This document shows, piece after piece, positions 43,381-54,498 of a stretch of DNA of 64,000 nucleotides (position 1 is its first letter; each line of letters begins with the position of its first letter). A model generated the notes under the pieces. That model was given only the letters and a program-made list of their open reading frames with translations, did no database searches and was not told the origin of the DNA. The position numbers were made by a program, and so were the translations under genes. This DNA comes from an uncultured Propionibacteriaceae bacterium (GTDB lineage: Bacteria > Actinomycetota > Actinomycetes > Propionibacteriales > Propionibacteriaceae), in the NCBI GenBank assembly GCA_937926975.1, contig CALBCJ010000010.1:1-64000 (forward strand). Direction: 5' to 3'.

Positions 43381-43410
43381 GCCAGTCCTTACCTGCCGAA
43401 AGGAAATGAT

Positions 43411-43647
43411 ATGAACCTTCTCGAGATCAGCGGCTCGATCAACATGATCGGGTACGGCATCGCGACCATGGCGCCGGCTATCGGCGTGGCCTGGATCTTC
43501 TCCTCGGTGATCAACGGCACTGCTCGGCAGCCGGAGGCCCGGGGAGCCATGATGGGCACCGCCTGGATCGGCTTCGCGGTGGTCGAGGCGCTTGCCATCG
43601 CTGGTATCGCCCTGGCCTTCGTGCTCACCGGCGACTTCACCAAGTGA
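43411..43647 (+). CDS. atpE: ATP synthase Fo subunit c
   Basis: A 78-residue two-helix proteolipid. The proton-binding Glu is E59 (FAVVEALA), and the polar loop is ARQPEA. Helix 1 normally carries a Gly-rich ring-packing motif; here Gly is replaced by Ala at 21, 23 and 27 relative to the common actinobacterial pattern (IGPGxGxG), and W28 is unusual. A strong AAAGGAAA ribosome site precedes the ATG. The subunit forms the rotating ring; the Ala substitutions may affect its size. Confidence 0.96.
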   Translation: MNLLEISGSINMIGYGIATMAPAIGVAWIFSSVINGTARQPEARGAMMGTAWIGFAVVEALAIAGIALAFVLTGDFTK

Positions 43648-43654
43648 GCTGAGG

Positions 43655-44197
43655 GTGCTGTTCCTGGAAGGCACCGGCCCGCTGGGGCCGCTGCTGCCCG
43701 AGCACCCTTCGGAGTTCGTGGTCGGCATCGTCTTGGCCCTGCTGGTCACCGTGGTCGTGGCCAAGAAGGTGGTCCCGGCGTTCGAGGCCACCTATGCCGA
43801 GCGAGCCGATCAGATCCGTGGCGGGATCGAGCGCGCCGAGCAGGCCCAGGCCGAGGCGAACGCGGCCCGCGAGCAGTACCAGGCCCAGCTGGCGGACGCT
43901 CGGGGCGAGGCTGCCAAGATCCGTGAGGAGGCCAAGGCCGCCGGGGCTCAGGTGCTGGCGGAGATGCGCGAGCAGGCCAGCGCCGAGGCGAGCCGGATCC
44001 TGGCTGCCGCTCGTGCCCAGATCGAGGCTGAGCGGGCCCAGGCCCGCGCCGAGCTGCAGCGGGAGATCGGGAGCCTGGCGACTCAGCTGGCCGGCAAGAT
44101 CGTGGGCGAGGCGCTGGACGACGATGCTCGGGCTCAGCGCACGGTGGACCGGTTCCTCGCTGACCTTGAGGATCACACCCAGTTGCAGCAGGTGTAA
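43655..44197 (+). CDS. atpF: ATP synthase Fo subunit b
   Basis: A 180-residue stator subunit: one membrane helix (about 22-40) then a long charged helix with Ala/Glu/Gln heptads forming the peripheral stalk. GTG at 43655, seven bases after atpE, is the start; the upstream frame is a shadow. A single b with a normal-size delta gene follows, not the fused b-delta of mycobacteria. Confidence 0.92.
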   Translation: MLFLEGTGPLGPLLPEHPSEFVVGIVLALLVTVVVAKKVVPAFEATYAERADQIRGGIERAEQAQAEANAAREQYQAQLADARGEAAKIREEAKAAGAQVLAEMREQASAEASRILAAARAQIEAERAQARAELQREIGSLATQLAGKIVGEALDDDARAQRTVDRFLADLEDHTQLQQV

Positions 44198-44206
44198 GGC
44201 GTACTG

Positions 44207-45019
44207 ATGATCGTGAGTCGGGAGACCGAGAACCGGTTGGGCGCCGCCGACCAGGCACTGGCGGCAGCAGGGCCACTGTCAGTAGCCGTCGCCGCTGACC
44301 TGTTCGCGGTCGCCGACCTGCTGGGCGGCTCCGCCCAGCTGCGCCGGACCCTGATCGACCCGACGCTGTCGGTGACGACCCGGCAGGGGGTCGTCACCCG
44401 GCTGCTCCAGGGCAAGGTCGACCCGGTCGCCCTGGCAGTGGTCGGACAGTGCGTGGGCCAGGAGTGGTCGAGCGGTCAGGCGCTGGTCGGCGCCATCGAC
44501 CGGCAGGGCGTACGGGCCGTGCTGCTGGCCGCCGAGCAGGCGGGCCGGCTGGACGAGGTGGAAGCCACCCTGTTCCGGTTCGGCCGGATCGTCGCGGGGG
44601 ACCGGGCGCTGCGGGCTGCTCTCGGTGACCGCTCCGTGCCGCTGGAGGGCCGCCAGGCGCTGGTGCGGTCGCTGCTGCAGGGCAAGGTGCCGGACGAGGC
44701 CATCGCGCTGGCTGAGCGAGCGGTGGCCGCCAGCCACCGCACCTTTGACCTCACGATGGAGCACTACCTGGGGATCTGCGCCGCGCTGCGGCGGCGGGTA
44801 GTCGCCACCGTCCGGGTGGCCCAGCCCCTCACCGCGCAGCAGCAGGCCCGGCTGCAGGCGGTCCTGACCCAGCAGGCCGGTCGCCCGGTGACCCTGCTGG
44901 TCACTGTGGACCCGCACCTGATCGGTGGGGTCCGGGTCGAGATCGGCGACCAGCTGATCGACGGCAGCGTCTCGTCGCGGCTGCATGACGCGACCCGGCG
45001 GCTCGCCGGCCATCCCTGA
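44207..45019 (+). CDS. atpH: ATP synthase F1 subunit delta
   Basis: A 270-residue subunit linking the stator to the F1 head. The C-terminal block VDPHLIGGVRVEIGDQLIDG and SRLHDATRRLAG is diagnostic. It is longer than the 180-residue proteobacterial protein, as usual in actinobacteria where the delta gene carries an extra N-terminal helical segment. Confidence 0.92.
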   Translation: MIVSRETENRLGAADQALAAAGPLSVAVAADLFAVADLLGGSAQLRRTLIDPTLSVTTRQGVVTRLLQGKVDPVALAVVGQCVGQEWSSGQALVGAIDRQGVRAVLLAAEQAGRLDEVEATLFRFGRIVAGDRALRAALGDRSVPLEGRQALVRSLLQGKVPDEAIALAERAVAASHRTFDLTMEHYLGICAALRRRVVATVRVAQPLTAQQQARLQAVLTQQAGRPVTLLVTVDPHLIGGVRVEIGDQLIDGSVSSRLHDATRRLAGHP

Positions 45020-45052
45020 GCACCAGTCGAACCAGACGAAGAAAGGCATCCG

Positions 45053-46693
45053 ATGGCGGATCTGACCATCAGCCCGGAGGAGATCCGGGCCGCGCTGGAC
45101 TCGTACGTCCAGGACTACTCGCCCGCGACCGCGGCGCGCGAGGAGGTCGGCACCGTGGTCACCTCGGGTGACGGGATCGCCCGGGTCGAGGGGCTGCCCT
45201 CGGCGATGGCGAACGAGCTGCTGGAGTTCGAGAACGGGGTCCGTGGAATCGCGCTGAACCTGGACGTGCGGGAGATCGGCGTCGTGGTCCTCGGCAGCTC
45301 GGAAGGGATCGAGGAGGGCTCGACGGTCCGCCGGACTGGTGAGATCCTCTCGGTCCGGGTCGGCGACGGCTACCTCGGACGGGTCGTGGACGCCATGGGT
45401 ACCCCGATCGACGGGCTAGGGGAGATCACGCCGCTGGGGCAGCGGCGGGCCCTGGAGCTGCAGGCGGCCGGCGTCATGGACCGGCAGAACGTGAACCAGC
45501 CGCTGCAGACCGGCATCAAGGCCATCGACGCGATGATCCCGATCGGTCGCGGGCAGCGCCAGCTGATCATCGGCGACCGCAAGACCGGCAAGACCGCGAT
45601 CGCTATCGACACGATCATCAACCAGCGCAGCAACTGGGCGTCGGGTGACCCCGACAAGCAGGTGCGCTGCATCTACGTGGCGGTCGGGCAGAAGGGCTCG
45701 ACGATCGCCGAGGTCCGCGGCGCGCTGGAGAAGGCAGGGGCCCTGGAGTACACGACGATCGTGCACGCCCCGGCCTCAGACCCGGCTGGCTTCAAGTACA
45801 TCGCCCCGTACACCGGCTCGGCGATCGGGCAGCACTGGATGTACGAGGGCAAGCACGTCCTGATCGTCTTCGACGACCTCACCAAGCAGGCCGAGGCCTA
45901 CCGGGCCATGTCGCTGCTGCTGCGCCGTCCGCCGGGCCGCGAGGCGTACCCGGGCGACGTGTTCTACCTGCACTCACGGCTGCTGGAGCGCTGCGCCAAG
46001 CTCTCCGACGAGCTCGGCGGGGGCTCGATGACCGGGCTGCCGATCATCGAGACCAAGGCTAACGACGTCTCGGCCTACATCCCGACCAACGTGATCTCGA
46101 TCACTGACGGGCAGATCTTCCTGCAGTCCGACCTCTTCAACGCCAACCAGCGCCCCGCGATCGACGTCGGCATCTCGGTCTCCCGAGTCGGCGGAGCGGC
46201 CCAGGTCAAGGCCATGAAGTCAGTGGCCGGAACCTTGAAGATCGGGCTCGCCCAGTACCGCGACATGCAGGCCTTCGCGATGTTCGCCTCCGACCTGGAC
46301 GCCACCTCCCGGCGCCAGCTGGACCGCGGCTCCCGCCTGGTCGAGCTGCTGCGCCAGCCCCAGTACTCCCCGTACCCGGTAGAGGATCAGGTGGTCTCGG
46401 TGTGGGCCGGCCTGAACGGCGTGCTGGACGAGGTTCCGGTGGCTGATGTGCTGCGCTTCGAGCAGGAGCTGCTGGAGCACCTGCGCGCCAGCACCTCGGT
46501 GCTGCAGACCATTGGCGAGACGCTGGTCTTCGACGACGACACCCAGGCCGCGGCCCGGGAGGGGATCGAGGCCTTCAAGCGGCTCTTCCGGACCTCGGAG
46601 GGCAAGCCGCTGCGGGACTACGAGGAGCCTGGCCGGGTGGCCAAGGAGGACATCCACCAGGAGGAGATCCAGGTCGGCGGGAAGGCTCACTGA
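45053..46693 (+). CDS. atpA: ATP synthase F1 subunit alpha
   Basis: A 546-residue nucleotide-binding subunit with P-loop [11 protein letters not shown] (the Lys variant is typical of actinobacteria), [16 protein letters not shown], the [17 protein letters not shown] signature and a C-terminal extension beyond the E. coli length, which in mycobacteria suppresses ATP hydrolysis. Here it ends [12 protein letters not shown]. Confidence 0.97.
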   Translation: MADLTISPEEIRAALDSYVQDYSPATAAREEVGTVVTSGDGIARVEGLPSAMANELLEFENGVRGIALNLDVREIGVVVLGSSEGIEEGSTVRRTGEILSVRVGDGYLGRVVDAMGTPIDGLGEITPLGQRRALELQAAGVMDRQNVNQPLQTGIKAIDAMIPIGRGQRQLIIGDRKTGKTAIAIDTIINQRSNWASGDPDKQVRCIYVAVGQKGSTIAEVRGALEKAGALEYTTIVHAPASDPAGFKYIAPYTGSAIGQHWMYEGKHVLIVFDDLTKQAEAYRAMSLLLRRPPGREAYPGDVFYLHSRLLERCAKLSDELGGGSMTGLPIIETKANDVSAYIPTNVISITDGQIFLQSDLFNANQRPAIDVGISVSRVGGAAQVKAMKSVAGTLKIGLAQYRDMQAFAMFASDLDATSRRQLDRGSRLVELLRQPQYSPYPVEDQVVSVWAGLNGVLDEVPVADVLRFEQELLEHLRASTSVLQTIGETLVFDDDTQAAAREGIEAFKRLFRTSEGKPLRDYEEPGRVAKEDIHQEEIQVGGKAH

Positions 46694-46696
46694 CCG

Positions 46697-49070
<2,374 letters not shown>

Positions 49071-49074
49071 GACC

Positions 49075-49482
49075 ATGGCTGACACCTTCTGGGTGGAGGT
49101 GGTCGCCGCCAACCGCGTGGTCTGGGAGGGCGACGCGGTCGCCCTCGTGGCCCGGACCGTCGAGGGCGACATCGGGATCCTTGCCCACCACGAGCCGCTG
49201 ATCGCTCCGCTGGTGCCGTGCGTGGCCGAGGTGACCACTGCGGACGGGCGTCGTGAGATCATCGCCGTCGACGGCGGCTTCGTCTCGGTCACCTGGACTC
49301 GCGTGGCGCTGATCAGCCCGTTCGCGCAGCTGGCCCGCGAGGTCTCGCTGTCCGAGGCCGAGGCGGAGCTGCGGGAGGCCGAGAAGCGGATGGAGGCTGG
49401 AGCCAACGACGACGAGACGGTGCGGCACTTCCAGCGGGCCAGCGCCCAGGTAGAGGCCGCCCGTCGAGCCGCCCAGCACTGA
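49075..49482 (+). CDS. atpC: ATP synthase F1 subunit epsilon
   Basis: A 135-residue subunit. N-terminal beta-sandwich with ARTVEGDIGILAHHEPLIAP and a C-terminal pair of helices (VSLSEAEAELREAEKRME) able to regulate hydrolysis. Its ATG is four bases after the atpD stop. It is the last atp gene. No hairpin follows, and DUF2550 starts 65 bases later. Confidence 0.95.
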   Translation: MADTFWVEVVAANRVVWEGDAVALVARTVEGDIGILAHHEPLIAPLVPCVAEVTTADGRREIIAVDGGFVSVTWTRVALISPFAQLAREVSLSEAEAELREAEKRMEAGANDDETVRHFQRASAQVEAARRAAQH

Positions 49483-49535
49483 TGGCCGTACCCGCTAGCA
49501 GGTTCCCGGCAGCGAACCGGTACGAGGAGCTCCAG

Positions 49536-49541
49536 TAAGGT
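49536..49541 (+). promoter_or_regulatory. -10 element of a probable leaderless promoter (DUF2550 gene)
   Basis: TAAGGT, six bases before the ATG at 49548. Confidence 0.5.
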
Positions 49542-49547
49542 GCTCCT

Positions 49548-50009
49548 ATGAGCTGGGTGACAGCGGTGGGAGACCTGCTGCTCGCCTGCGCGGTGCTGGC
49601 GCTGCTCGCGTTCGCCTGGATGATGCTGCGGCGACGCCTGATCGCTCGGCGCGGGGCGGTCTTCGACTGCTCGGTGCGGCTGTCCACGACAACGCCTGGC
49701 TCCGGCTGGGTGCTCGGCGTCGCGCGCTACTCGGGGGAGTGGCTGGAGTGGTACCGGCTCGTCGACCTTGCGCTCGCTCCTCGGCTGAGGTGGGAGCGGG
49801 CACGGACCGTGGTCGTGGGGCAGCGGGCACCGAGCGCCGTCGAGGCGGTGGTGCTGCGCGACGGCCAGCAGGTCGCCGAGCTGGAGCAGCGCCGTACCGA
49901 CCGGAGCACCGTCGAGGTGGCGATGGCCCCGGAGGCCCTGACCGGTCTGCTGTCGTGGCTGGAGGCCGCTCCTCCGGGGGTCGGCCGGTACGGCAGCGTC
50001 GCGGACTGA
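49548..50009 (+). CDS. DUF2550 family protein
   Basis: A 153-residue protein: one N-terminal membrane helix (about 8-26), a basic stop-transfer segment (RRRLIARRG) and a PH-like cytoplasmic domain with WVLGVARYSGEWLEWYRLV. It occupies the position of Rv1312 after atpC. The function is unknown. It probably has its own leaderless promoter. Confidence 0.85.
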   Translation: MSWVTAVGDLLLACAVLALLAFAWMMLRRRLIARRGAVFDCSVRLSTTTPGSGWVLGVARYSGEWLEWYRLVDLALAPRLRWERARTVVVGQRAPSAVEAVVLRDGQQVAELEQRRTDRSTVEVAMAPEALTGLLSWLEAAPPGVGRYGSVAD

Positions 50010-50033
50010 CAGCGGCAGTCGGCTGACCGAAGC

Positions 50034-50672
50034 TCAGGCCTGGTCCTGGTAGGGCTGCTGCGCGGTGGTGGTCACCCGCTCCCCACCAGGCACCCACAAG
50101 ATGTCACCGTCGCGGCGGTTAGCCGACCGGGCGAGGATGAACAGCAGGTCCGAGAGCCGGTTCAGGTAGGTCAGCGCCACCGGGTTGACCCCACCAGGCT
50201 GGTCGCCCGTGCCGACGTCGGTACCGACCTCGGCGGCCGCAGCCCAGGCCACCCGCTCGGCGCGGCGGCAGACGGTCCGGGCCAGGTGCAGGTAGGCCGA
50301 GGCGGTGGTGCCGCCCGGCAGCACGAAGGAGCGCAGCTCTGGCAGGCCCGAGCCGTGCTCGTCGCACCACTGCTCGAGCCGGTCCACCGAGGACTGCAGC
50401 ACCCGCAGCGGCTCCCACTTCGGCTGGGCAGCCAGCGGGGTGGCCAGGTCCGAGCCCAGGTCAAAGAGCTCGTTCTGCACGACCCGCAGCAGGTCGACGA
50501 CCGACTTGCCCAGGCCGCCGGTGGCGATCACGACTCCGAGCAGCGAGTTGAGCTCGTCGACGCAGCCGTACGCCTCGACCCGCAGGTCGGTCTTCGGGAC
50601 TTGGGAGTTGTCGACCAGCCGGGTGGTTCCGGCGTCGCCGGTACGGGTGTAGATCCGGGTCAGGTGCACCAT
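50034..50672 (-). CDS. Cob(I)alamin adenosyltransferase, PduO type
   Basis: A 212-residue PduO/MMAB-type ATP:cob(I)alamin adenosyltransferase. The ATP-binding N-terminus (RIYTRTGDAGTTRLVD) and the Arg-containing helix RTVCRRAERVAW plus YLNRLSDLLFILAR are diagnostic. It makes the adenosylcobalamin needed by methylmalonyl-CoA mutase, which agrees with the methylmalonyl-CoA epimerase gene 5 kb away. Same place as Rv1314c. TAGGGT seven bases before the ATG supports this start. Confidence 0.93.
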   Translation of the reverse strand: MVHLTRIYTRTGDAGTTRLVDNSQVPKTDLRVEAYGCVDELNSLLGVVIATGGLGKSVVDLLRVVQNELFDLGSDLATPLAAQPKWEPLRVLQSSVDRLEQWCDEHGSGLPELRSFVLPGGTTASAYLHLARTVCRRAERVAWAAAAEVGTDVGTGDQPGGVNPVALTYLNRLSDLLFILARSANRRDGDILWVPGGERVTTTAQQPYQDQA

Positions 50673-50679
50673 GCCCTTG

Positions 50680-50685
50680 ACCCTA
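50680..50685 (-). promoter_or_regulatory. -10 element of a probable leaderless promoter (pduO-type gene)
   Basis: TAGGGT on the minus strand, seven bases before the ATG at 50672. Confidence 0.55.
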
Positions 50686-50750
50686 GTCGAGCACGGCGAC
50701 ACAGGGAGCTGGAGGGAGCATGTCCTCATCGGCTGTGGCAGGCTGGCCCA

Positions 50751-51449
50751 GTGCACCGACTGATCCTTGTGACCGCTGCCGCCGGCCTGGCCCTGACGGG
50801 CTGCACCTCCTCCAGCACGTCGGGGGGCTCGGCAGGCGCACCTTCCAGCGCTGCCGCGCCTGCCAGCTCCGCGAGCGCCCCGCCGGGAACCGTGAGCTGC
50901 CGCTACACCACCACCTCGAGCCCGGCGCGTCCGGTCGACCCGCCCGACGGGGAGGCGGTCCCGGCGACCGGTACCGCCCTGGTGACCCTCACCACCAACG
51001 AGGGTGAGCTCCGGATCACCATGGACCGGGCCAAGACCCCGTGCACGGTGGCGTCGTTCCTGTCCCTGGTGCAGCAGAAGTACTACGACAACACCCAGTG
51101 CCACCGGCTCGCCGACAGCGGGCTGTTCATGCTGCAGTGCGGCGACCCGACTGGGACCGGACGGGGCGGGCCGGGGTATGTCTTCAAGGACGAGACCTAC
51201 CCCAGTGACACCTTCACGGCCGGTGCGGTGGCCATGGCCAATGCCGGGCCGAACACCAACGGGTCGCAGTTCTTCCTGGTCTACCAGGACTCCCAGCTGC
51301 CGCCTCAGTACACCATCTTTGGGCAGATGGACGCCGAGTCGGTCGGCGTGGTCGCCCGGATCGCCGCCGAGGGTCAGGACGGGTCCGGGTCGGACGGGAC
51401 CGGCAAGCCCAACAACGAGGCCCGGATCGTCTCGGTCACCGTCGGCTAG
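50751..51449 (+). CDS. Lipoprotein cyclophilin-type peptidyl-prolyl isomerase
   Basis: A 232-residue exported protein: signal peptide with lipobox LALTGC (Cys near 18), a Ser/Ala/Gly-rich linker to about 47, then a cyclophilin domain (HRLADSGLFMLQCGDPTGTG, NTNGSQFFLVY, YTIFGQM). It catalyses prolyl isomerisation in secreted proteins at the outer face of the membrane. GTG at 50751 is the start. CAGGCT six bases upstream may be a leaderless -10. Confidence 0.9.
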   Translation: MHRLILVTAAAGLALTGCTSSSTSGGSAGAPSSAAAPASSASAPPGTVSCRYTTTSSPARPVDPPDGEAVPATGTALVTLTTNEGELRITMDRAKTPCTVASFLSLVQQKYYDNTQCHRLADSGLFMLQCGDPTGTGRGGPGYVFKDETYPSDTFTAGAVAMANAGPNTNGSQFFLVYQDSQLPPQYTIFGQMDAESVGVVARIAAEGQDGSGSDGTGKPNNEARIVSVTVG

Positions 51450-51450
51450 C

Positions 51451-51464
51451 CCGTCGGGCGACGG
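51451..51464. terminator. Small hairpin between convergent genes
   Basis: CCGTC-gggc-GACGG directly after the cyclophilin stop. A 12-base palindrome (GTCTCATGAGAC, 51468-51479) overlaps the stop of the facing hydrolase. Weak support as a terminator. Confidence 0.3.
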
Positions 51465-51470
51465 TGAGTC

Positions 51471-52256
51471 TCATGAGACCTTCAGCAGCTGCCGCAGCAG
51501 GTCGGTCATGACCTCGGGCTGGTCGGCGTGGACCCAGTGCCCGGCACTCTTCACGGTGACCAGGCGAACCCGCGGGAAGAGCGCCCGCATCGCCGGCAGG
51601 TGCTCAGGGCGGATGTAGCCGGACTGGGCACCGGCCACCCACAGCACCGGTCCGGTGAACGGAGCCGTGTCCGGCGGCTGCCAGTCACCGATCGCGGGCA
51701 GTGCCTGCCGCAGCCCGGCCAGGTCGGCCGCCCAGTACCAGTCCTGCCCGGACCGGCGCAGGTTCTGCAGCAGGAAGCCCCGTACGGCCGGGTCGGGCGC
51801 GACCTCCAGCAGCGCCTGGTCGGCCTCGGCGCGGCTGGGCAGGTGCTCCAGGTCGATGCCCAGCATCGTGTCCAGGTAGGGCCTGAAGCCGGACGGGTCG
51901 GCCACTGCCGGGGCCATGTCGACCACGCACAGCCGGGCCACCAGCTCGGGATGGGCCAGGGCGGTCTGCATCGCCACCTTGCCCCCCATGGAGTGCCCGA
52001 CCAGGGTCACCGGGTGCTGGGCGGCGCCGCCGAGCTGCAGCATCTCGGCCACCTGGGCCGCCAGGGCGGGATAGGTGATCGGGCCCTGGCGCCCGGAGCG
52101 TCCGTGGTGGGGCAGGTCGACCAGTAGGCTCCCTGCCGGCTGGAGGCCCTTCGCGATCGTGAACCAGTTGCGGCCCTGGCCGAGCAGCCCGTGCAGGAAG
52201 ACCGCCTTCGGCGGCGAGCCTCCCACCCGGTACACCGCCAGGCCGACCCCGCTCAC
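51471..52256 (-). CDS. Alpha/beta fold hydrolase
   Basis: A 261-residue hydrolase of the YbfF/esterase type: [20 protein letters not shown], nucleophile elbow [10 protein letters not shown] (Ser near 100) and His in SAGHWVHAD. The GTG start overlaps the stop of the upstream 90-residue gene (GTGA); the long upstream frame is a shadow. The substrate is unknown. Confidence 0.87.
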   Translation of the reverse strand: MSGVGLAVYRVGGSPPKAVFLHGLLGQGRNWFTIAKGLQPAGSLLVDLPHHGRSGRQGPITYPALAAQVAEMLQLGGAAQHPVTLVGHSMGGKVAMQTALAHPELVARLCVVDMAPAVADPSGFRPYLDTMLGIDLEHLPSRAEADQALLEVAPDPAVRGFLLQNLRRSGQDWYWAADLAGLRQALPAIGDWQPPDTAPFTGPVLWVAGAQSGYIRPEHLPAMRALFPRVRLVTVKSAGHWVHADQPEVMTDLLRQLLKVS

Positions 52257-52525
52257 CGGCGACGCTCCCAGCAGCCCTGGTGCCAGTGGCGGCGCTCGGC
52301 TACCCCGGACTGCGCCCACCACTGGACCTGCGACGGCCAGGCCACGATGTGGGGGACCCCGACCCCGATCGGGTTCTGGCAGCCGGGGCAGGTGTACGTC
52401 TTGAGGGCCCGGGCGCCGGGGACACTGCGGACCACCCAGCTGCCGTCGGCCTTCTCGGCGGCCCGGGCGTACCCGGCACCGAGTGGTCGGGGCGGGCGCA
52501 GGTGCTTGCTGGGTCGTCGTGCCAC
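52253..52525 (-). CDS. Small conserved CxxC protein (often annotated ATP/GTP-binding)
   Basis: A 90-residue basic protein conserved next to nucS in actinobacteria. It has [22 protein letters not shown] and later RRHWHQGCW, a CxxC...H...HxH..C pattern that looks like a zinc-binding treble-clef or HNH-like fold, although databases often name it ATP/GTP-binding without a P-loop. The GTG at 52525 is preferred over the TTG at 52549. The 31-bp gap to nucS holds both promoters. Confidence 0.72.
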   Translation of the reverse strand: MARRPSKHLRPPRPLGAGYARAAEKADGSWVVRSVPGARALKTYTCPGCQNPIGVGVPHIVAWPSQVQWWAQSGVAERRHWHQGCWERRR

Positions 52526-52556
52526 ACGGCGATTCAAGCACAGCGACAATGGTCGG

Positions 52557-53267
52557 GTGCGACTCGTGGTGGCCCGGTGCCAGGTGGACTATGCAGGCAA
52601 GCTCACGGCTCATCTTCCGATGGCGGTGCGGCTGATTCTGGTGAAGGCGGACGGCTCAGTCTCGGTCCATGCCGATGACCGGGCCTACAAGCCGCTGAAC
52701 TGGATGAGCCCGCCCTGTACCATCTCGGTCCGCCCGGCGCCCGCCGACCTGGCCGCGACCACCGCGGAGACGGACCCGGAGCTGACCGAGGTCTGGGAGG
52801 TGAGCAACCACGGCGGGGACACCCTGCAGATCGCGGTCGCTGAGGTGCTGCACGACTCCAGTCATGACCTGGGGGTCGACCCGGGGCTGCGCAAGGACGG
52901 TGTCGAGAAGCACCTGCAGGCGCTGCTGGCGGAGAACCCCGGCGCTCTGGGGGACGGGTGGACCCTGGTCCAGCGTGAGTACTACACCCCGATCGGCCCG
53001 GTGGACCTGGTCTGCCGCGACCGCAGCGGCGAGTACGTGGCGGTCGAGGTCAAGCGCCGTGGCGAGATCGACGGGGTGGAGCAGCTCACCCGCTACCTGG
53101 AGCTGATGCGCCGCGAGCCCCGGTTCGCGAACCTGACCGGCGTGCTGGCCGCGCAGCAGGTCAAGCCCCAGGCCCGGGTGCTGGCTGAGGACCGCGGGAT
53201 CGGGGTCACCCTCGTCGACTACGACGCGCTGCGCGGGATGGACAACGCCGAGGACCGGCTCTTCTGA
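52557..53267 (+). CDS. nucS: Mismatch-specific endonuclease NucS (EndoMS)
   Basis: A 236-residue NucS that cuts both strands at G-T, G-G and T-T mismatches and provides mismatch repair in actinobacteria lacking MutS/MutL. It has an N-terminal dimerisation beta-barrel and a C-terminal RecB-like nuclease with GPVDLVCRD and [14 protein letters not shown] (the D-ExK core). The usual sliding-clamp-binding C-terminus is here [11 protein letters not shown] start, with GACAAT six bases before it as a likely leaderless -10. Confidence 0.95.
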   Translation: MRLVVARCQVDYAGKLTAHLPMAVRLILVKADGSVSVHADDRAYKPLNWMSPPCTISVRPAPADLAATTAETDPELTEVWEVSNHGGDTLQIAVAEVLHDSSHDLGVDPGLRKDGVEKHLQALLAENPGALGDGWTLVQREYYTPIGPVDLVCRDRSGEYVAVEVKRRGEIDGVEQLTRYLELMRREPRFANLTGVLAAQQVKPQARVLAEDRGIGVTLVDYDALRGMDNAEDRLF

Positions 53268-53277
53268 GCCGTACGGC

Positions 53278-54498
53278 TCAGCGAGCGTCGAGGTTCGGCA
53301 GGATGACCTCGCGGTACAGGAGCAGCAGCACGGCCGCGGTCGGGATCGCGATCAGGGCGCCGATGATGCCGAACAGGGTGCCACCGGCCAGGGCGGAGAG
53401 CACCACAGCCGCCCCGGGGACGTTCACCTGCTTCGACATCACCCGCGGCTGGATCACGTACGCGTCGAACTGCTGGTAGATCAGGAAGTAGATGATCGCG
53501 GCGACTGAGACGGTGGGGCTGATGGTGAAGCCCACCAGCGCGACGATGAGCATCGCCGTGGGGGTGCCGACCAGCGGGATGAAGGCGAAGACCGCCACCA
53601 CGAAGGCCAGCGCCAGGGCGTACTCGCCGAGCCCGACGACCAGCATGAACACGAAGGCGCAGCTGGCAGCGATCGTGACGACGATGAACATGCCGGTCAG
53701 GTAACCGCCGATCTGGCGGAACATCTGGTCGGCGATGTAGCGGGTGCGGGAGCGTTTCGAGGCTGGGGAGAGCCGGTAGATGACGTTCTTGATGTTCTCC
53801 AGGGAGGCCAGGAAGTAGATCGTCAGGACCAGCGTCACGATCAGCGAGAAGACCGCGCTGGCGACGTACTTGCCGGCTCCTAGCAGCCCTCCGAAGACCG
53901 TGTTCAGCAGGTCCCCGGAGGTCAGGAAGACGGTTATCCGCTCCAGAAAGTGGTACTGCTGGTCGAGCTGGGCGACCTGCGGGTTCTCCCGCAGCTGGCG
54001 GATCAGGGCTGGGCCCCGGCTGTAGAGCTGCTCCAGCTGCTGGCTGACGACCGGGAAGACGGCGGTACTGCCGAGGGCCAGCACGCCCAGGCCGCCCAGG
54101 GTGACCAGCGCGACCGCCAGGCCACGCCGGATGCCCTTGGCTACCAGCCACTCGACGACCGGGTTCAGGCCCAGCGCCAGGAAGAGCGAGACCACGACCA
54201 GCAGGATGATCGACTTGAGCTCGGTCAGTGCCTGCCAGAGGCCGATGGCGGTGATCCCGCCGAAGGTGGCGAAGAAGCCCAGGGCGAAGGGTGAGTGGCG
54301 CAGCAGCGAGGTGGGGCGGACCACCACCGGGGGGGCTTCACCCTCCAGCGTCTCCGTGGCCTGACCCGTTCTCGGCCCGACCAGCCGCCACGGCCAGCGC
54401 CGGGCCTCGGCAGCGCCCGCCGGGTGGGTGCCAGGCGGGTGCGGGTCGGGCTGCTGGTCTACGAGTGGACTGGGCTCTGGCTCGGCAGGGGAGGTCAT
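53278..54498 (-). CDS. AI-2E family transporter (PerM-like)
   Basis: A 406-residue membrane protein: a Pro-rich cytoplasmic N-terminus (about 1-70), then about eight helices with the family's long amphipathic middle segment (VFPVVSQQLEQLYSRGPALIRQL). Motifs near LVGTPTAMLIVALVGF and GALIAIPTAAVLLLLYRE are conserved. Family members export AI-2 or act as Na+/H+ antiporters; many, like PerM in mycobacteria, affect cell division. Its ATG overlaps the stop of the coiled-coil gene, suggesting a joint function. Confidence 0.87.
   Translation of the reverse strand: MTSPAEPEPSPLVDQQPDPHPPGTHPAGAAEARRWPWRLVGPRTGQATETLEGEAPPVVVRPTSLLRHSPFALGFFATFGGITAIGLWQALTELKSIILLVVVSLFLALGLNPVVEWLVAKGIRRGLAVALVTLGGLGVLALGSTAVFPVVSQQLEQLYSRGPALIRQLRENPQVAQLDQQYHFLERITVFLTSGDLLNTVFGGLLGAGKYVASAVFSLIVTLVLTIYFLASLENIKNVIYRLSPASKRSRTRYIADQMFRQIGGYLTGMFIVVTIAASCAFVFMLVVGLGEYALALAFVVAVFAFIPLVGTPTAMLIVALVGFTISPTVSVAAIIYFLIYQQFDAYVIQPRVMSKQVNVPGAAVVLSALAGGTLFGIIGALIAIPTAAVLLLLYREVILPNLDAR

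Noticed and set aside
50673..50750. Cobalamin riboswitch near the adenosyltransferase gene
   Set aside because: Only 78 nt separate the divergent genes and no B12-box is seen; the promoter looks leaderless.
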